The position numbers and the translations under genes were made by a program. The notes beneath the pieces were generated by a model that was given only the letters and a program-made list of their open reading frames with translations, was not told the origin of the DNA and made no database searches. From positions 1 to 8,387 of the forward strand of contig CAKUKL010000054.1 in NCBI GenBank assembly GCA_934662925.1: DNA of 8,387 bases, written 5' to 3'. This document shows positions 6,805 to 8,387 of the stretch, piece by piece. Source of the stretch: an uncultured Oscillospiraceae bacterium. Lineage in GTDB: Bacteria; Bacillota; Clostridia; Oscillospirales; Oscillospiraceae. Each line of letters opens with the position of its first letter. Position 1 is the stretch's first letter.

Positions 6805-6871
6805 TTGTGATCACCTTCCAAAATTATCTATATTCCATTATTCCTACCTGTTTAGTGTAATTTGCATGGAC

Positions 6872-6900
6872 ATTATAGCGTTCCATTTCATAGTTGTCAA
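6872..6900 (-). promoter_or_regulatory. suf operon promoter, consensus sigma-A
   Basis: On the minus strand TTGACA (6900..6895) and TATAAT (6877..6872) are both perfect consensus and are separated by exactly 17 nt. The start is expected near 6865, about 60 nt before the sufC ATG. Such a strong core promoter implies high basal output unless it is repressed. Confidence 0.9.
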
Positions 6901-6905
6901 CTATG
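6889..6905. promoter_or_regulatory. Palindromic operator over the suf -35 box
   Basis: CATAGTTG-T-CAACTATG is a perfect 17-bp palindrome with 8-bp arms that completely contains the -35 hexamer. A bound dimer would block RNA polymerase. The regulator is not in the window. Rrf2-family (IscR/SufR-like) repressors commonly govern suf genes, but this site does not clearly match the E. coli IscR type 1 or type 2 patterns. Confidence 0.6.
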
Positions 6906-7134
6906 CTTTGCGGAAATCTTCCGGCTTGTCCGGCTTATTCGACACTTTTTACCCTTTGTCCAACTTTTTCCGTCAAATACCGTCAAAACGCTGCGGTCAC
7001 GGCGTTTCCGGCGGAAAATCCTCGAAAATTGGTTTATATCCCAATATTAGCGCATTAAAGTGAAATAAATGTTCACATCTTCAAAAATCTGCGCTCCCGT
7101 CTCCATCTTCTTTGTAAAAAAGTGTGGAAGCGGC
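6906..7134. other. Non-coding gap between divergent suf and vWA promoters
   Basis: This stretch is more AT-rich than the genes and holds no credible gene on either strand. The only repeats seen are CCGTCAAA twice (6970-6977 and 6980-6987), one helical turn apart, and a short ATTGG...CCAAT dyad near 7028-7045. Either could be a regulator site or chance. No tRNA-like or CRISPR-like structure was seen. Confidence 0.5.
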
Positions 7135-7163
7135 TTGCTTTTATTTCCCCCGCATGGTAAAAT
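7135..7163 (+). promoter_or_regulatory. Possible promoter of the vWA gene (extended -10)
   Basis: TTGCTT (7135-7140, 3 of 6 consensus) lies 17 nt before TAAAAT (7158-7163, 5 of 6). A TG at 7155-7156 gives an extended -10 (TGGTAAAAT) that can compensate for a weak -35. The start would be near 7170, leaving an unusually long 5' UTR of about 178 nt. Confidence 0.5.
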
Positions 7164-7169
7164 TGGTTC

Positions 7170-7347
7170 GAATATCAGGTGGCCCATTTTTTATGGACAG
7201 ACCGGAAGCGTCTGCAATTTACTTCCGGCAGCAGGCAGAAGGGAGGGAATAAAACGCCGCACAGCCTGTACATCTGCTTGAGCCGGAACGTAAGCCCCGC
7301 CGGAACAGCGGGATAGATCTGGCAACCTGAAGGAGGTTTTGAAAAAC
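7170..7347 (+). promoter_or_regulatory. Long, possibly structured 5' leader of the vWA gene
   Basis: The leader contains a hairpin CCGGAAG (7202-7208)/CTTCCGG (7222-7228) and a second one CCCGC (7296-7300)/GCGGG (7308-7312). It ends with a strong Shine-Dalgarno AAGGAGGT (7330-7337), 10 nt before the ATG. A short AACCT/AGGTT pairing (7324-7328 with 7334-7338) could partly mask that site. No known riboswitch consensus was recognised, and no terminator was seen. Confidence 0.35.
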
Positions 7348-8387
7348 ATGAAGAAGACAGGGAAACGATGGCTGGCGGCCCTGCTGGCAGTCATCATGAC
7401 CGTCGGCGTGCTCCCCATGAGCGCGCTGGCCGCCGGGCCCGAGACCGACGGATCGTCGTCGGTGGTCACTGACACGGAGACGAGCACCGAAACTTCCGGC
7501 GCCAATCTGGTCAAGACCGCCCAGTACGACCCCGCCACCGGCAAGTACACCATCACGCTGGAATCCTGGGTCACCGGCGAGGTGAAGCCGGGTTCCACCA
7601 AGCCCATGGACATCGTCCTCCTGCTGGACGTGTCCGGCTCCATGGATGATCCGTTCACCACCGTCACCACTGATGCGTACAAACCGTGCAAAGATTGGTT
7701 CGGATCGGAGTACAACAACGAGGACTACTTCGACAACAAAGATAATCTGTGGTATAAGCTGGCTGACGGCACCTATGTTCAGGTCAGCGTTACCCGGGTC
7801 GAGACTGGCCCATGGTATAACAAAACCGTCACCTACACCTATACATGGGACGGGCAAACCGAGCCTGTGGTCTCCATCGGAGATTGGACTCAGCCCCGCC
7901 TCAATCTTTACTACAAGACCGAAGAAACCTCTAGTGTAGATAAGATTGACGCCTTGAAGTCCGCTGTCGGCAAATTCATCGACACCGTTGCGGAAAAGTC
8001 TCCTGACAGCCGGATCTCCATCGTGAAGTTTGCCGGTAATGAAACCGATCGGATCGGCAACGACTTCTATAACGAACGCGGTTACAGATATAACAACACC
8101 CAGATCGTCACAAAACTGACCGCAGCGAATGCAGAGGGCGTAACGACTCTGAAGCGTGCCGTAAACAGTCTGGAGGCCGCCGGCGCGACTGAGGCGGACA
8201 ACGGCATGAACAAGGCCGCAAAAGCCTTGGAAAATGCCACTCAGGACAAGGTCGTGATCATGTTCACCGACGGCGTGCCCACCCGTTTCAGCGAGTGGGA
8301 CGGCACTGTTGCCAACGCCGCCATCAGCAAGGCCCAGGAACTGAAGGCCGGCGGCGCCAGGATCTTCACCATCGGCGTGTTCAAGGA
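7348..8387 (+). CDS. Secreted von Willebrand factor A domain protein (partial, 3' end missing)
   Basis: The first 346 residues are present and the frame is open at the right edge. The N-terminus is a Sec signal peptide: basic MKKTGKR, a hydrophobic core to about residue 22, and probable cleavage after SALA (A28). A Ser/Thr-rich linker follows, then a beta-rich stretch QYDPATGKYTITLESW (about 57-72) that commonly precedes vWA domains in clostridial surface proteins. The vWA metal-ion-dependent adhesion site is complete: DVSGS (D94, S96, S98), T281 in GAGATEA-like context (AGATEADNG), and D308 in MFTDGVP. About 100 residues rich in Tyr, Trp and Thr are inserted between the DVSGS strand and the first helix (VDKIDALKSAVGKFI from 197). 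Related proteins often continue into Cna-B or SpaA repeats and a sortase signal, which would lie outside this window. The likely role is adhesion or a pilus-type surface structure; the ligand is unknown. The start is fixed by AAGGAGGT and the signal peptide. Confidence 0.9.
   Translation, partial: MKKTGKRWLAALLAVIMTVGVLPMSALAAGPETDGSSSVVTDTETSTETSGANLVKTAQYDPATGKYTITLESWVTGEVKPGSTKPMDIVLLLDVSGSMDDPFTTVTTDAYKPCKDWFGSEYNNEDYFDNKDNLWYKLADGTYVQVSVTRVETGPWYNKTVTYTYTWDGQTEPVVSIGDWTQPRLNLYYKTEETSSVDKIDALKSAVGKFIDTVAEKSPDSRISIVKFAGNETDRIGNDFYNERGYRYNNTQIVTKLTAANAEGVTTLKRAVNSLEAAGATEADNGMNKAAKALENATQDKVVIMFTDGVPTRFSEWDGTVANAAISKAQELKAGGARIFTIGVFK

Noticed and set aside
314..6810. Long plus-strand open frames opposite patB, sufU, sufS, sufD, sufB and sufC (225 to 451 codons)
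   Set aside because: They lie antisense to well-supported genes, are rich in His, Gly, Val and Arg as expected from GC-biased codon use on the opposite strand, and show no family motifs or ribosome binding sites.
7193..7252. A 19-codon plus-strand ORF (MDRPEAS...) in the vWA leader
   Set aside because: It has only a weak Shine-Dalgarno, no recognisable peptide and overlaps the leader hairpin. Chance is the simpler explanation.
7069..7281. A 70-codon plus-strand ORF before the vWA gene
   Set aside because: No ribosome binding site, no domain, and it spans the probable vWA promoter.
7250..7320. Cyclic-di-GMP-I (GEMM) riboswitch in the vWA leader
   Set aside because: There is a loose resemblance (CGCACAG, then GGAACGTAAGCC at similar spacing), but the GCAAACC segment, the GAAA-capped stem and the pairing needed for the aptamer are missing.
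7191..7857. Minus-strand frames antisense to the vWA gene (175 and 212 codons)
   Set aside because: They are shadows of the vWA coding frame, which has a signal peptide, a Shine-Dalgarno and an intact MIDAS motif.

Overview
The window reads as chromosomal DNA of a GC-rich Bacillota (Firmicutes), most likely a clostridial gut lineage such as Oscillospiraceae. This placement is an inference. It rests on the SUF gene order sufC-B-D-S-U with a SufU-type (not IscU or SufE) sulfur acceptor, a short SufD, strong AGGAGG-type ribosome binding sites, sigma-A type promoters, and a secreted von Willebrand A (vWA) protein of the kind common in these bacteria. No rRNA, tRNA, CRISPR array, insertion sequence or phage gene was seen.

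Layout. Nearly everything runs on the minus strand. From right to left, a near-ideal promoter at about 6872-6900 with a 17-bp palindrome over its -35 box drives sufC, sufB, sufD, sufS and sufU (6804 down to 1870). The genes overlap or are tightly packed, and a strong GC hairpin follows. A second minus-strand unit (promoter about 1702-1731) carries a PatB/MalY-type C-S lyase (1624-422) ending at a clear intrinsic terminator (361-408). A third minus-strand unit starts at a promoter at 292-320 flanked by two similar 18-bp direct repeats. It encodes a 39-residue small ORF with a strong ribosome binding site, then an intrinsic terminator, then the first seven codons (MSYRFET) of a gene that leaves the window. 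That start resembles O-acetylhomoserine sulfhydrylases.

On the plus strand, divergent from suf across a 543-bp AT-richer gap, a secreted vWA-domain surface protein begins at 7348 and runs off the right edge.

How the genes work together. SufS takes sulfur from cysteine and SufU relays it. SufBCD assembles Fe-S clusters on that sulfur using SufC ATPase activity. The neighbouring C-S lyase breaks cystathionine or cysteine, and the edge gene may make homocysteine from sulfide. The minus-strand block is therefore a sulfur/cysteine neighbourhood. The vWA gene appears functionally unrelated.

The genes themselves are mostly ordinary. The unusual material lies between them: a possible leader-peptide attenuator (60-290), a hairpin between the Shine-Dalgarno and the start codon of the lyase gene, and the palindromic suf operator.
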